Under the pieces are notes generated by a model. That model was not told the origin of the DNA and did no database searches. It saw only the letters and a list, made by a program, of their open reading frames with translations. The position numbers and the translations under genes are program-made. From Byssothecium circinans (Eukaryota; Ascomycota; Dothideomycetes; Pleosporales; Massarinaceae), in NCBI GenBank assembly GCA_010015675.1, contig ML977025.1, positions 214,188 through 278,187 on the forward strand: a stretch of 64,000 bases of DNA, given 5' to 3'. Shown piece after piece: positions 11,116-21,481 of the stretch. Every line of letters begins with the position of its first letter. The stretch's first letter is position 1.

Positions 11116-12007
11116 CTATCGTGTCATGAGAATTTGCTGGATCTGCGCTAGCGACGGATCCTCTGCTAGCCACATGCCCTGCGCGGCGTCTTGGTTGCGG
11201 AGAGTAGAATGGACGTGGGCGTCTGTGATGGCGACGAGTTCCTACACACACACACCCCTCTGATCAGCATAATCCCAATTGAAAAAATCATCATAGAAGT
11301 GGCCATGGTCAAACTCAAAGCGAGGGTGTAGACGTACATTCCTCAGGTTCGCATCCAGTGCCTGCAGCGCATGCAAATGAGTCGCATTCGGTTTCTGCCC
11401 CCTGAGGATGCTGTTCCTCGTATTCATCCACCGCAATCCCGCATGAGCCCTGAGATACGCCCTCTGGCACTGGAATCGCCGGACCGCCGCGTCGGTAATG
11501 ATGCTGTGGTAGGTCACTGACGTCAGCCTTTTCGTGTTCCTTTGAAATCTCTCCGACCCGAGCCCACGTCGTCGGGAACCGCCTAGCCAAGTGCCCCAAA
11601 GCAGGGAAGGGCTATAGCAAACGAAAGAAGTTGGAGATGGAGAACGTGGCAAGACTTACTATCTCAATTGCTGCTTCTCCCTCTCCGGATCACCCCCGGG
11701 TGTCCCACTGCTTGCAGCGAACGGTGTGGCGAGGATGGATTGGGCTTCGGCGGTGCATTGGCGGAGCAGCGAGTAGCCTTCAAGATAGTATTCTTCTGCC
11801 GTGGGCGAGGCGCGGAGTTGAACGAGATAGTGTTGAAGATTGCGGAAGCCGGTCATGATTTCGGCCACGCGTATGGCGCGAGCATCGTTGACTGGAGAAG
11901 CTGTTAGCAATTGAACTGGAATGCATAATGGAGTAGCAAATTTCGAGCCATTGATAGAATATTGGGAGGTTGAAAGTAGGGAGGATATACTTACGGCCGT
12001 CAGACAT
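11116..12007 (-). CDS. Four-exon hypothetical protein, about 214 aa
   Basis: I reconstruct exons at 11995-12007 (13 nt), 11660-11891, 11338-11611 and 11116-11241, all with GT-AG borders (donors GTAAGTAT, GTAAGTCT, GTACGTCT). The phases agree and give 645 nt. The product starts MSDGLNDARAIRVAEIMTGF and is largely alpha-helical, with SPTAEEYYLEGYSLLRQC in the first half and LDANLRNELVAITDAHVHST near the C-terminus, ending at TAG 11116-11118. No signal peptide or membrane segment is seen. I do not recognise the family. The start is set by a strong splice donor only 13 nt after the ATG, a pattern repeated in neighbouring genes. The TG-repeat at the third acceptor (around 11244-11255) may make splicing length-sensitive. 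Confidence 0.6.
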
Positions 12008-13094
12008 GGTGCTGGTGGTGTATTAATGGGTGAAGACGTTGAAAGAGAGTGTCGAAGAGAAGGGAGGAGATGGTTGCTGTGCAATTGGTGCTCAATGGTG
12101 AATGCTGTCCTGCTGCTGTATGCTCCAGTTCAACAGCGGCGAACCTCGCATTAAATAAAGAAGCTCAGCATACAACGGGCGTTGAAGCATCCATCAAACG
12201 ACATGTAGTCTGTTAGAAGCTCAAGGCTGTACCGGTGAACGCCAGTCCATGCACCGTTAGCGAGCCAAAGGTCCACAATTGGGAGACCTTTGACCTCCCC
12301 CGTCCAGCTGGCGCCGACGCCCGCAGCACTATTCAGCATCGCAAGGGGGCCCTCAACGGGCGTTGCGATAGGGTGGGATAGTGTAAGAGTAGCATGCGTT
12401 CGAGGAATAGTGGCCTCAGGAAGGACACGCAGGAGGGAACCTGCGGACAACGTCCAAAGGCAAACGGAACAGTGCTTTTGGCGATGGGTACATGACAGCT
12501 GGAATGGACGGTGAATTCGTCGTGTTTTAGCCCTGCTGGAGAAGCATTCAGCGTGGTCAGGAACGCCACAAAGCCAAAAAGGGCTTAGCGTGTGCTTGTG
12601 TCGGGACAGCTGCAGGGCTGCACTTTAGTTTACAGCCGCAGCTGGGCCTGTGATTGGCCACATGGTCAGATTTAGCGGTGCGGCTTTCGCGTGCCTGATG
12701 CTGAATGCAAACTGAAAAGGCGTGAGAACTGAGGCTCCACCTCGTGCAGGAAGACGCCAAACTTCCACTCAGGGTCAGCCACGCGGCTGTGCTCAGGGCT
12801 TCCAGCCAGTCAGATGACGTTGAGCCGTTGGTTCCTGAGACGTTGCAGAGCATCGCAGCTGGAGTGGGAGGAAACTGCTGTCATTGACGTGAGGACTAAT
12901 GTACATACTGGCCATGTGGGGTCGCGGCTGAGGCTCTGCATGCAGCATGTGGGAGGCAGGAAATGGTCGTCTACTCTGTGATACTGCGGGCTTCCAACAA
13001 AAAATTCTCCGGGCGTATCAGACGATTCCCTCTCCTGCCCACTAGGCGGACACCATCTCTACCCTCCCTAGTTCCAGGCCATGGACAGCGGACT
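12008..13094. other. Intergenic; no gene supported
   Basis: Several 70-100-codon open frames occur on both strands, but none has a motif, intron structure or consistent composition. The region carries the promoter of the 11116-12007 gene and the 3' flank of SCL1. Confidence 0.55.
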
Positions 13095-14116
13095 TCAATC
13101 TTTGTCAGCGATCGACTGCAGCCGCTCGTCGATTTCCTCCTCCGTCAGGGCGCGGAAGTGGGCATCTGTGCCCTCCTCGCCGTCGGCCCTGGGACCCCCC
13201 ACGATGCCCACCTCGAGCTCGCCCTTCTTGAAGTCGACCGACAGCACTGTGCTCAGCGCCGTGATGCCTAGCTCGACCACGTCCTCCCAGCTGCCCTCGG
13301 CGTGCTCCTTGTTCTTCAGCTTCTTCTCGAGGAAGTTGAGCGCCTCCTGCGTCTTGGGCCCGGAGGCCGTCGCCTTGTAGCCCACGTAGTAGCCGGCGGG
13401 GTCGCACTTGTAGAGTTGGGGTCCGAACTCGGAATCGAGAGAGATCAGCGTGGTGGCGACGCCCAGCGGCCGCATGTATGCCTGCCATCGATGTCAGTGC
13501 CACCTGAACATGCCCCGCACTCAGCGCCGTCCGTAGGCTTGCTCACCCGCTGTGTATAGACTTGGCTGATGTTTGCTATCCTCTTCGCCAGCACATCGCA
13601 GGGCATCTCATAGCCAAACTTGTAGCGGAACTCAGCAGCCTCGCCGCGCGCTCGGCTCACCGAAGCCCGAGCATCAGCTATCGACCCCGTCATGACACAT
13701 CCAACCGATGGCGAGAGCCTGTAGATGTAGGAGACGGAAGACGGGTCGATCAGCTTGTCCTATTCATGGCGTCAATCGCAGAGCATAGAGGAGGTTGCCT
13801 TCCCAACGTACCGGGACCTTCTTCTGCGAGATGACGACGGCGCAGTTCTTGCCTCGCACGCCCACCGATGTGATGTTCGCTGCCGTGATCGCCTTGAAGG
13901 CATATTCTGCATCCGTCAGCGCCACCCTTCCCGTGCCTTCTTCGATGATCAAGCGTATTTGTCCATAAGTGAAGCGTACCGACTTGGTATAACCGGCCCT
14001 GGTCGGAGAAGATGGTGATGTGTCGGTCGTAACCTGCGCTTCCTGCATGGCGGGCAGCTGTTAGCAGACGTCCAAACACCCTCAGAGCTTGGGGGAGCTC
14101 GCAACGCACCAGACAT
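13095..14116 (-). CDS. SCL1: 20S proteasome alpha subunit (Scl1/PSMA6 type)
   Basis: Exons at 14110-14116 (only 7 nt), 13980-14042, 13812-13906, 13547-13759 and 13095-13481 join in phase to 254 residues, the usual length for this subunit. The N-terminus carries the alpha-subunit signature [20 protein letters not shown], then [18 protein letters not shown] and the Scl1-type [12 protein letters not shown]. The body contains [20 protein letters not shown] and [12 protein letters not shown], and the C-terminus ends [10 protein letters not shown]. As an alpha subunit it lacks the catalytic N-terminal threonine and forms part of the outer ring that gates the core particle in cytosol and nucleus. 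It is divergent from the WKF-domain gene, sharing about 390 bp of promoter. Identity is very secure. Confidence 0.95.
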
Positions 14117-14200
14117 GATGGCGGCAGGTGGATGGCTGCAGTATATGTGTAGGCGAGGTGTGCTTCAGCTGCGAGGGTTGAGCGGGAGGGTGGAGGGTGG

Positions 14201-14235
14201 AGGGGCGAGGGGCGAGGGGCGAGGGGCGAGGGGCG
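14201..14235. repeat. Five tandem AGGGGCG heptamers in a bidirectional promoter
   Basis: A perfect array of the 7-mer AGGGGCG lies about 90 bp upstream of the SCL1 start and 270 bp upstream of the WKF-domain gene. Four or more GGGG runs at regular spacing could form a G-quadruplex on the plus strand, or act as a cluster of GC-box-like sites. Confidence 0.85.
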
Positions 14236-14500
14236 GTTGGTTGATGCTGGAGATGGCTGGCGTGGTCTGGAGTCTGGAGGTTGACGCGTTGTTTCGTTCT
14301 TCGTGCCTGCCTGGAGCTCGGTGATGCCGGCGTGGATCGCTTGTGGCCCGTGCACCGGGCGCCGAAGCGTCCAAAATTCTGCACTGCTGCCTCCTACTGG
14401 ACCATCGCCTCATTGATAAACAAACACCACGAGCTGATTCGGATGAGGCCATGGGTGACTGTCGAAACACATACTAGAGAGAAGCTCCCATCCTACCATC

Positions 14501-16123
14501 TTGCACATGGCCCAATCCGCCAGGGTTCCCGCCTGGAAGCGGCTGGGCTTGAAGCTGCAAAAGTTCGACCAATCCAGCGAGCAGCCTGCACCCCAGAAGA
14601 ATCATCATCAGCGGGGAGACGCTTTAGTTGAACGAAAGGCGGCCTCGGAAATCAGAAATCACTCTCCCATTGCACCTATTGGAAACACTTCTTCGAGGCT
14701 TGGCAAGCGGAAACATCAAGACGACCCAGCTGAGCCCAGGGATGAGACGAGCAAAAAGAGCAAAGGCGCCCAATCTCTAGAGCGTGGCGACGGGATTGCC
14801 GACTACGTCTCAACAACAACAACCATCTCGAACGAACAGCCAGCTCGTATTTCGGCGTCTGATACACGACCAAAAGGTGATCCAAACTACCGTAAAAAGA
14901 AAGAGAAGGGCCAAAAGAGCAAACGGAACTTCCAATCAACGGAAAATGCTCTTGCCTCAAAGGTAAAGGTAAAGGCCGCAAAGCTTTCCCCGGAAAGCAA
15001 CCTTTCGGTGAAGGCGTCTGGATCGAGCCTGCGGACGCCATCTCTCTCACCTGGCCGACTGGACCCAGGAGCCACGTTAATTGCCTCCACCGAGACAGAC
15101 TTCCCTCCATCGCCACCAAAGAGAAACGAACCGAGCTCGTCACCCCCAGCGCAGGTGGACCGTCGCAAATCGGTCACCTTCACTCCAGATACCAAGACTG
15201 TCGACGGGAACAGTGCTTCAAACTTATTCAAGAAGTGGGCGCAGGAGCAGAAAACTACAAAAGAATTCACAGAAGCTGAAGTCGCTCAATTTACCCCACC
15301 TCCAAAGGTCCATCCTGCCAACGACCATCCAACATCAAACGCCGCCAATAGTAAAGCCACGGGCAAGAAGAAGGACCCTACCCAATATCTCGACTATCTC
15401 ACTCAGTACCATACCGACAGACCCAATTGGAAGTTCAACAAAGCCAAGCAGAACGACGTGCTAGACAACGCACTGAACATCTTCCGGATACCTGACGAAT
15501 ATTCCGACGCCCTCATCGCTTACGTCGCAGGCCTCCAGGGTGCCGCTGCCATCGAGCGTCTGAGACAGCGGTGTGTCAGCACAATCGAAGAGGTCGAAGC
15601 CGCTGGGACAGAATCTGAAGAAGGCGAAGACCGCCAAACCACCGAAGCCATGGACGATCCCAAGGTTCGACAGGCCGCGCAAGACGAAGCCCTCAAAGAG
15701 CATTTGACCAAGCAGCGCAGACGAAGGCGCCTGGATCGTGACCTCGAAAACATACACGACCATCCCCACGCTGACGGCTACATCGGCAGACTTAAGAAAA
15801 GTCGTGCCCAAGCGCTTCTAAAGGCGCTCAGCCTGCCACCACGGTCGCCTTCTAAGCGAGTATTGCCCAATCAGGACCGCAAGGCGCCCAAAAAGAAGAA
15901 GATGCGAACGGTCGATGAGTCCAGTGATGAGAGCTCGGACAGTAGTAGCAGTGATGAGGTGAGTTCGAGCTCAGAGGAGGTAAGCAGCGATGACGATTCA
16001 GTTTCGAAAGCCGGCTCTGGATCTGATTCATCGAGTGATGATGAGGAGAGCGTGAAGGGTGTGGAGAACGAGAGCCAGCAGAGTGGAGATGGCGGGAGTG
16101 ACAACGATAGTGAAAGCGACTAG
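14501..16123 (+). CDS. WKF-domain protein, probably nucleolar
   Basis: A single exon encodes 540 residues; the second ATG at 14507 (context CACATGGCC) is an equally good start. The middle is low-complexity and basic, with several KRK/KKKEK clusters suitable as nuclear signals. Around residues 294-356 is the WKF domain: a YLDYLTQYHTDRPNWKFNKA block followed by an FRIPDEYSDALIAYVAGLQG block, as in C7orf50-type proteins. The C-terminus (about 465-540) is a Ser/Asp/Glu-rich acidic tail typical of nucleolar proteins. The family is linked to ribosome biogenesis by localisation, and its molecular role is not settled. It is divergently paired with SCL1. Confidence 0.85.
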   Translation: MHMAQSARVPAWKRLGLKLQKFDQSSEQPAPQKNHHQRGDALVERKAASEIRNHSPIAPIGNTSSRLGKRKHQDDPAEPRDETSKKSKGAQSLERGDGIADYVSTTTTISNEQPARISASDTRPKGDPNYRKKKEKGQKSKRNFQSTENALASKVKVKAAKLSPESNLSVKASGSSLRTPSLSPGRLDPGATLIASTETDFPPSPPKRNEPSSSPPAQVDRRKSVTFTPDTKTVDGNSASNLFKKWAQEQKTTKEFTEAEVAQFTPPPKVHPANDHPTSNAANSKATGKKKDPTQYLDYLTQYHTDRPNWKFNKAKQNDVLDNALNIFRIPDEYSDALIAYVAGLQGAAAIERLRQRCVSTIEEVEAAGTESEEGEDRQTTEAMDDPKVRQAAQDEALKEHLTKQRRRRRLDRDLENIHDHPHADGYIGRLKKSRAQALLKALSLPPRSPSKRVLPNQDRKAPKKKKMRTVDESSDESSDSSSSDEVSSSSEEVSSDDDSVSKAGSGSDSSSDDEESVKGVENESQQSGDGGSDNDSESD

Positions 16124-16462
16124 GCTGTCTAATTGTACTTAGCATCGGTTCAGGACATATGGTCAGCGCCAAAAGTATCTAGACTTGGACACGGCATTGA
16201 AATAAGGCCTCCCATTGGACGTAGCATTCACTCTTAGTCTCGCAGTGAGACTCCCATTAACTTCCCCAGACTTGCTAATTCCTAGAGCTAGCTAAATGTA
16301 GCTTAGCGCGATCTGCTCGCTCCCGAGGCCGCACACGTGCACAGCTTGGAATCATAATCGCTGGCATCCCCAACCCTCTCTCTCACGACTCTTCATCTCA
16401 CCACTGTTCCAGCTCAGTAGTCCATATAAACTCTCTATCGAATCTATTCGTTTACGACCTAT
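16124..16462. promoter_or_regulatory. Intergenic promoter of the F-box gene
   Basis: This is a 340-bp gap between two same-strand genes. A TATA-like CATATAAAC lies at about 16422, roughly 40 bp before the F-box ATG, preceded by pyrimidine-rich DNA (16370-16400). No other feature was seen. Confidence 0.45.
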
Positions 16463-17722
16463 ATGGCTCTGGAAGTACTACCTGCGGAGTTGGTCGAGCA
16501 CCTGGCCAAACATCTCGAGGTCGCCTCTTTCCGCTCCTTCCGCCTCGCTTGCTCATCTCTCCACCAAAAGTCTCTCCATCACTTCAAGGAGCGCTTTTTT
16601 CACCGGCGTACGTTGCAATGGAGCAAATTTAGCTTTAAGCAACTCGAAGAGATTACGTCGCATGCACAACTAGGAAACGACATCAGAGAGCTCGTGGTTG
16701 ACGCCACACCTCACTACGCAATCAAGCTATGGAAGCTCAAGAACGCCATTGCCAATGCGCAAGAAGATTCGGTAAAACGAGAGCTTGTCAAAGCCCACTT
16801 CGCCACTGAACGGGAAGCCGACGAAGCGGCCAGATACTGGAGCGAAACGCGTCACGATCAACGAACACTAATTTCCGTTTTCGGACAGATGCATCAACTG
16901 CAATCCATTATATTCGCATACGATGGCATGGACCACCGCCTTATAACCCTTTGCCGTAAATATTGTGAAGGTAGTCAGAATGAGATGAGTCGTCCCTTCG
17001 TCTCGACGCTGGCAGCTCTCGCTACAGCAAATCTGCGTGTTCAGACGATCGTCATCGATCCAACGAAAAAATACGGTGCAGTTAGTATAGGGCGTCTAGA
17101 GTCAATATCACCGATACTAGCCCTATTTGACGACGCGTTTCTAAACCTACAGGCCCTGCAGCTTACGCTGAGGGACTGGCGCCAGCCGGATGAGGGATTC
17201 GAACTGCCGACGGACAGAACGCCTTTCCTGGTGCGTTTCCTGGCCAAGGCTGGCAATCTGCGTTCACTAGACCTATCTTATTTTTCTTACCTCGAAGGTG
17301 ACATCCTGCAGCACATGGCAAGGCATTGTCGGTATCCTCACCTTGACACCTGCAAACTTGAGCTCCTGGCCATCTGCTGCTCGGACGATCTCTTCAATTT
17401 CCTCCAACCGACGAAGAACTCGCTTCGATCTTTGAGCCTCCATCGCCTAGTCTTGAAAGAACAGGCTGCGAACTGGTGCCAGGTTCTGCGCCGCGTAGCC
17501 GCGGACCTAGCGCTTGACAGTCTGGAATTGAAAGACCTCTTTGCACAACTTGGTGCTTCGGTTTGGTTTGAAGACAGCCGCAAGACTGCACTCAAGCTCG
17601 ATGGCCCAACATTGGCAGAAGACTTGGTTCAGCATGCCGCCAGCCTTACCCAAGGGAATTGGGGCCCGTTGTGGCACTTGCCGGCACTTACTTATCCATT
17701 CGTTGGATATTTAAAGACGTGA
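16463..17722 (+). CDS. F-box protein, 419 aa
   Basis: A single exon. Residues about 4-38 form a fungal F-box: EVLPAELVEHLAKHLEVA followed by SFRSFRLACSSLHQKS, with the usual hydrophobic pattern. The rest is helical with leucine-rich stretches (LRSLDLSYFSYLEGD, LRSLSLHRLVLKE) that resemble irregular LRR-like substrate-binding repeats. F-box proteins bind Skp1 and recruit substrates to SCF ubiquitin ligases in cytosol or nucleus. The substrate here is unknown. The start is the first ATG after the TATA-like box and begins directly at the F-box, as is usual for this fungal class. Confidence 0.8.
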   Translation: MALEVLPAELVEHLAKHLEVASFRSFRLACSSLHQKSLHHFKERFFHRRTLQWSKFSFKQLEEITSHAQLGNDIRELVVDATPHYAIKLWKLKNAIANAQEDSVKRELVKAHFATEREADEAARYWSETRHDQRTLISVFGQMHQLQSIIFAYDGMDHRLITLCRKYCEGSQNEMSRPFVSTLAALATANLRVQTIVIDPTKKYGAVSIGRLESISPILALFDDAFLNLQALQLTLRDWRQPDEGFELPTDRTPFLVRFLAKAGNLRSLDLSYFSYLEGDILQHMARHCRYPHLDTCKLELLAICCSDDLFNFLQPTKNSLRSLSLHRLVLKEQAANWCQVLRRVAADLALDSLELKDLFAQLGASVWFEDSRKTALKLDGPTLAEDLVQHAASLTQGNWGPLWHLPALTYPFVGYLKT

Positions 17723-18764
17723 GGTGGCTGACAACGGGGGCGGGGGGCGGTTTTTAATCTATCGCATCGTTGACAATATTTACACCGACGATCGTCTCAA
17801 TACCAATTACACGATCAGCTTTTTCAAGTCAAGAAGAACAAGATACAATCATAAGCTGCAAATCCGTCGAAATGGCCGCGTTGCTTGCCACGCGATATGG
17901 CAACTTCGCCAACACCGACAACTTGCCGAACCCCCCATGAACCTAGATTCCACGCAGTAGGACTTTCGTGGAAGGTCGTAGGGTATATCCTGTATATTCG
18001 CTGAATGCGGTCAACTACAGCCCTGCCTAATTCTGCATATGTATGCACCAGAGACCATCCCTACCGTTGCGTCGCCGACCGTGGTCGCCGCACGAATGCC
18101 TCTATCGCTTTTCTCTTCAATCTGCTTCAGACAGTGAGTTGTTTCGTTGGACGCCTTTGCCAAAGGTCGAAGATTTGAACTGCTGTTCATCGCTCAACGG
18201 TCGAACTGTTGGTAGGTACGTCGATGGTTCAACTTTCGACCGCCACACGATTCGCGCGAGGGTGCAGGGTTAGCGCCCCTCGTAAAGAACACTTCCGAGC
18301 ACCCCGAAACGACATGCAAAGCTCATTGGACGAATATCGAGGCCTCGGCAGACTTCGTGCGTATTAACGGTGTTGTTGATTATGTGTGTGCATCCTTTAG
18401 GATCACACCCTATCGAAGGACCGTTATCCGCCATCCGCCTCCATCTACAATACGATATCGGGGATTACTTAAAACATGATCCCAAGACGATGGGGCTTGA
18501 AAACGCTTGCATCTCCGACTTGTTCTACGAGGAGTGAGGAAACTCCGGCGTGGCCGCCTTTGTGCAACCTCTCGACACGAAACTGCACGCACGTTGGCCG
18601 CCTTTGTACAACTCGACGCACCGATACGATACTGCACGCACATTGAACGTCTTATGTTCAGCCTTGCCCCCGCACTCCATACGCCCGACTACCTTTCTCA
18701 TCGCGACTTATTTTGTTGATCTCTGAAGAACACCAGGACTACTGTTGATGGGATAGAAGTCAAG
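17723..18764. other. Intergenic, about 1 kb; contains a tandem repeat
   Basis: No convincing gene is present. The only structure seen is the imperfect duplication at 18551-18644, listed separately. The rest is the 3' flank of the F-box gene and the promoter of the rhodopsin-like gene. Confidence 0.55.
18551..18644. repeat. Imperfect tandem duplication of about 45-50 bp
   Basis: Units 18551-18594 and 18595-18644 both begin TGGCCGCCTTTGT and both end in ACTGCACGCAC, with a few differences and a short insertion between. It lies about 120-210 bp upstream of the rhodopsin-like gene's ATG, so it may be a duplicated regulatory segment. Confidence 0.75.
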
Positions 18765-20176
18765 ATGCCATCTCCGGATTTGTTGAACCGTCCGATGGCC
18801 ACGCCACCCCCAGGAGTTGTGCCTGATTTCAAGCATCCCCAAGGCGAGACGGCGCTGGCGTACCTCACTTTAGCGATTGCGTTGAGCTCAGTGACACTGT
18901 TTGCGTGGTTCCGGTTCTTGGTTAAGTTATGGCTGGTGAGGACGCTACATCTGGAGGACTGTAAGTTGCATGCACATTTGTTCGGAAAGATTACTTGACT
19001 AACTTGAGATAGACTTCATTCCATTTGCCTGGGTATGTTGACGACAATCTTGAACTTGATATAAAGTTACTGACATTGTAAAACTTTTCGCTGTGGGCCA
19101 ACTCACCTGTGGCTTCATGATTGATGAGTTTGCACCGATTATACACAGCTGAGAGATTACAATGCGTACATTTGGCACATACCTCCTCGTACGTGGACAC
19201 CAGTATCCCTTATTATTTCATCAACGTTGCTAAACTTGTCCGCAGTGGTACCGAGTCGGCTTCATCTGTTACAACATCTCCATCGTGCTTATCAAGGTCT
19301 CGATGCTCATCCAGGTCCTCCGTATCTTCGTTCCTCGCGGCGCGCAATCGAAGACGTACTGGGCCTGCCATGCGCTCATCTGGATGAACTCGCTGTACTA
19401 TGTGATAGCTGTATTTCTCATGATCTTTACCTGCCGGCCCATCTCCAAAGCGTGGCAGCCATGGATAGAAGGCCACTGCCTAGACATGGCAGAGATTTCC
19501 ATTTCGACTTCCATCGTCAACCTCGTCGGAGACCTATCAATCCTTTTCCTGACCCAGGTCAAGATCTGGAACCTGATGCGCATGGAACGACAACAGCGCA
19601 TCAAGCTCTCCGTCGTATTCTGTGCGGCCCTCATGTGCGTATCCCCATCCTCCGCGTCACCATAACCCACATCGTTGCTAACTCGACGCCAGTCCCTGCG
19701 GCTTCGCCATAATGTGTCTCTACTACAACGCTAAGCAAAAGAACGGCCACGACTTCACCTATCACTCGGCCTACATGGCCATAGCCTGCTACGGCGAAAT
19801 CGCCTCGGGGATGTTCGTCCTCTTCCTACCCATGCTCCCACGTTTCTTCACACACATGAAAGAAATCGCTTCGACCTTTACCTCGACCGCACAACGTAAG
19901 CAGAACAACGGCCTCGAATTCTCCGACATCGGCGCCCGCTCGCACGCTTCGAGAGGGGGTCATTGGGCCGATGCCACGGCCGTGAGGGATCCGGGGAGGA
20001 CACATAGTCTGTGGCATGTTAGTTATTCGGAGAGGGGGAGCAATGAGGATCGGAGACCCATTATGCCGAGTAGTGGAGGGAGTGTGAGGGGCTGGGATAC
20101 GGCGAGGAGTGCGGGGGATACTAGTATTGTTGTCAAGACGGAGGTTTCTGTCATGTCGAACGAGCCGAGGCGGTGA
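18765..20176 (+). CDS. Pth11/rhodopsin-like multi-pass membrane protein
   Basis: The start MPSPDLLNRPMATPP is followed by a first membrane helix (about residues 30-55) and the motif LHLEDY typical of this fungal seven-helix family. One intron begins GTAAGTTG at 18969 and ends at 19012. A second starts after IPFAW near 19034, but its end is uncertain. Exon sequence resumes at TGG 19242 (WYRVGFICYNISIVLIKVSM). Another intron lies at about 19637-19691 (GTGCGT...CCAG), after which helices continue through YGEIASGMFVLFLPM. The tail is Ser/Arg-rich and cytosolic. The family includes G-protein-linked surface sensors, and the ligand is unknown. Exon borders between 19010 and 19241 are not secure, and a helix may be missing or in an exon I could not place. 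Confidence 0.7.
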
Positions 20177-21345
20177 GAGGGTGGCGATAAGTCAACGAGA
20201 AAAGATGGGATGGAAGAGAAGGTTTTTGGTCCACATTTCCCGCATTTTGAGCGTTCTTACTGATTTAATTTGAGCTGAGATACCACATACCACCAGAGAC
20301 GACATTTTTTTACGTATACCCTAACGCGCTATCCATAGATACACTCAAGACTACGAAACACCTCTCCATCCCGTCCCATCGTGTCTATTTCTTATCTACG
20401 CACAACGTACGCAAACTGAGCGACAACTACAACCCGACTCGAGCCCAGGCCCCTACACCGCCGCCAAGTTTGCTGGCGGAAGTTATATACAACGCGCTAC
20501 TCGTACTGCCTATCAATTTGCTGCAGGACACCAAATGTCTTGAAATACATTCCGTATCGCCGAGGCTCCGAACTTCCGCGCTTTGCGAACCCGATCGCGA
20601 CGTCGTATCCAGCAATCATTTTCCCTACTCCGTACACATACATACATGCAGTTACACATACACTTTACCCCTAGGACTACACCTCCGGTATACCCTCCCC
20701 AGGCACCCCGATCCCTACACTACCAGCAACGCCGCCATCCAGAGCCCAGATAAAAACAATCTCCTTCCCATTCCATACCCCAGTCTCCACGCCCCAGAAC
20801 ATCGAAATACCACCGCCCCCCTCTCAGTGGTGGAAACACTCCACACGCTAGCCCCGCACGTGCGCACCCCGAAGCAGTTTAGCGCGCCCTAGTATCCGTG
20901 GACAACCTTCGGCCACTGGCCGGCTTAGTCCTCTTAGCCCAACAAGCTTTTTCTCACAAACGGGTAGGACACTGTAGTATATGTGTGCAGGGGCATTTGT
21001 TGGAAACGAAATTTTCCGCCGTTGGCCATCTACTTGTGCCAAGGCTGGAGAATCTGGGGGATGGGTATTATAGTGCCGAGACGGCGGTGTTGTCGAGGGC
21101 GTAGGGGGATTTCCTCCAATGGGGGAGGGGGGTGTGGTGGGTTTGGGGGGGGAGTGGAGGGGAATGGGTATGCGATGGTGGTGCTGGGTGATGGGGAGAG
21201 ATAATATAATTGGGGACTTGGCGGGGGCGTTTTGGACGGAAAGATGGGGAGATATTTTGCTGGGGAAGGGAAAGGGAAGGGTAGAGGGTGAGGGGAGAGG
21301 AGAGGAGAGGACGGGAGGGAAGAGGGGGGGGGGGGGGAGTTGGTG
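20177..21345. other. Intergenic upstream of pectate lyase; purine-rich promoter
   Basis: The first 900 bp show no gene; a 140-codon open frame at 20470-20892 begins with TTG and has no motif. From about 21110 to 21340 the plus strand is extremely G/A-rich with many GGGG blocks and a run of about 14 G near 21325-21338, just before the TATA box. Confidence 0.6.
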
Positions 21346-21353
21346 TATAAAAG
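21346..21353 (+). promoter_or_regulatory. TATA box of the pectate lyase gene
   Basis: TATAAAAG lies 136 bp upstream of the ATG at 21482, immediately after the poly-G run. Spacing and sequence fit a strong inducible fungal promoter. Confidence 0.7.
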
Positions 21354-21481
21354 GGCGTTGGAATCTCGTTCTGGGATGTTCCCTTCCCTTTTTCACCCAG
21401 CACGCCATCGCTGAACTCTATTCACTTTCGCTCATTCAAAGGCATATCTGCTTCTTCGTCATCGTTATCGTTGTCATCATC

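Noticed and set aside
20470..20892. 140-codon open frame upstream of the pectate lyase
   Set aside because: Begins with TTG, is Pro/His/Thr-rich by composition and has no recognisable domain.
21119..21481. Upstream in-frame extension of the pectate lyase first exon
   Set aside because: Gly-rich translation of the purine tract; the TATA box and signal peptide fix the start at 21482.
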